A stretch of DNA of 5,420 bases from Bacteroidales bacterium (lineage in GTDB: Bacteria; Bacteroidota; Bacteroidia; Bacteroidales; UBA7960), in NCBI GenBank assembly GCA_007132395.1, contig SLOR01000293.1, forward strand, positions 1-5,420, read 5' to 3'. The notes beneath the pieces were generated by a model. The model was not told where the DNA came from, did no database searches, and was given only the letters and a program-made list of their open reading frames with translations. Positions 5,337 through 5,420 of this stretch are shown piece by piece; the first letter of the stretch is position 1; each line of letters begins with the position of its first letter. Both the position numbers and the translations under genes were made by a program.

Positions 5337-5420
5337 TTATCGGAGCCGGGTAATCCAGTCTTCGGGATTAAGCTTTCTGCTTTCATGCCATATTTCCAGG
5401 TGCACCTGTGTTTTGGATTC
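5337..5420 (-). CDS. C-terminal end of a probable M23-family metallopeptidase (partial at right edge)
   Basis: The minus strand from the right edge is open for 27 codons, ending in TAA at 5337-5339. The visible protein contains TQVHLEIWHESRKLNPEDWI. This matches the closing strand of M23 (LytM/EnvC-type) peptidases, where an LHFEIW-like strand carries a zinc-ligand or active-site histidine and is followed after a short turn by a conserved NPxxWI/L end. H7 of the fragment would be that histidine. M23 proteins are periplasmic zinc endopeptidases that cut peptidoglycan cross-bridges, or inactive homologues that activate amidases; which applies cannot be judged from this fragment. Being upstream of tatA and the transglycosylase on the same strand supports the cell-wall reading. 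Only the end is visible, so the assignment rests on one motif. Confidence 0.7.
   Translation of the reverse strand, partial: ESKTQVHLEIWHESRKLNPEDWITRLR

Overview
The window looks like chromosomal DNA from a member of the Bacteroidota, perhaps a Chitinophagales/Sphingobacteriales-type bacterium. The evidence is that no protein start is preceded by a Shine-Dalgarno sequence, that several starts and the tRNA have TAnnTTTG boxes (the Bacteroidota -7 element) just upstream, and that a DUF4837-type lipoprotein, found in this phylum, is present. The species cannot be named from the sequence.

Layout: (1) 1-618, plus strand: the C-terminal part of a probable nucleotidyltransferase-family protein that runs off the left edge. 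(2) 625-1470, minus strand: a complete deoC (deoxyribose-phosphate aldolase), convergent with the first gene and separated from it by only 6 bp. (3) 1537-1610, plus strand: tRNA-Arg(CCG), divergent from deoC; the two share a short AT-rich region holding back-to-back -7 boxes. (4) 1626-1695: a pair of inverted REP-like palindromes that can fold together into one long hairpin, lying between the tRNA and the 3' end of the next gene. (5) 1744-2763, 2918-4609, 4829-5020 and 5337-5420, all minus strand: a DUF4837 lipoprotein, a lytic transglycosylase with three LysM repeats, TatA, and the last 27 residues of a probable M23 metallopeptidase entering from the right edge. (6) The 316-bp gap 5021-5336 holds the tatA promoter box and a second cluster of the same REP-like family.

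The four minus-strand genes share a cell-envelope theme: two peptidoglycan-cleaving enzymes, a protein-export component and an exported lipoprotein of unknown role. Their spacing (154, 219 and 316 bp) suggests separately promoted neighbours rather than one tight operon. deoC feeds deoxynucleoside breakdown into glycolysis and has no obvious functional tie to them.

I see no CRISPR array, intact insertion sequence, phage gene or clearly new multi-gene system. The most distinctive signal is the REP-like family: three well-formed units differ by compensatory base-pair changes in the stem, so the folded structure appears to have been conserved.
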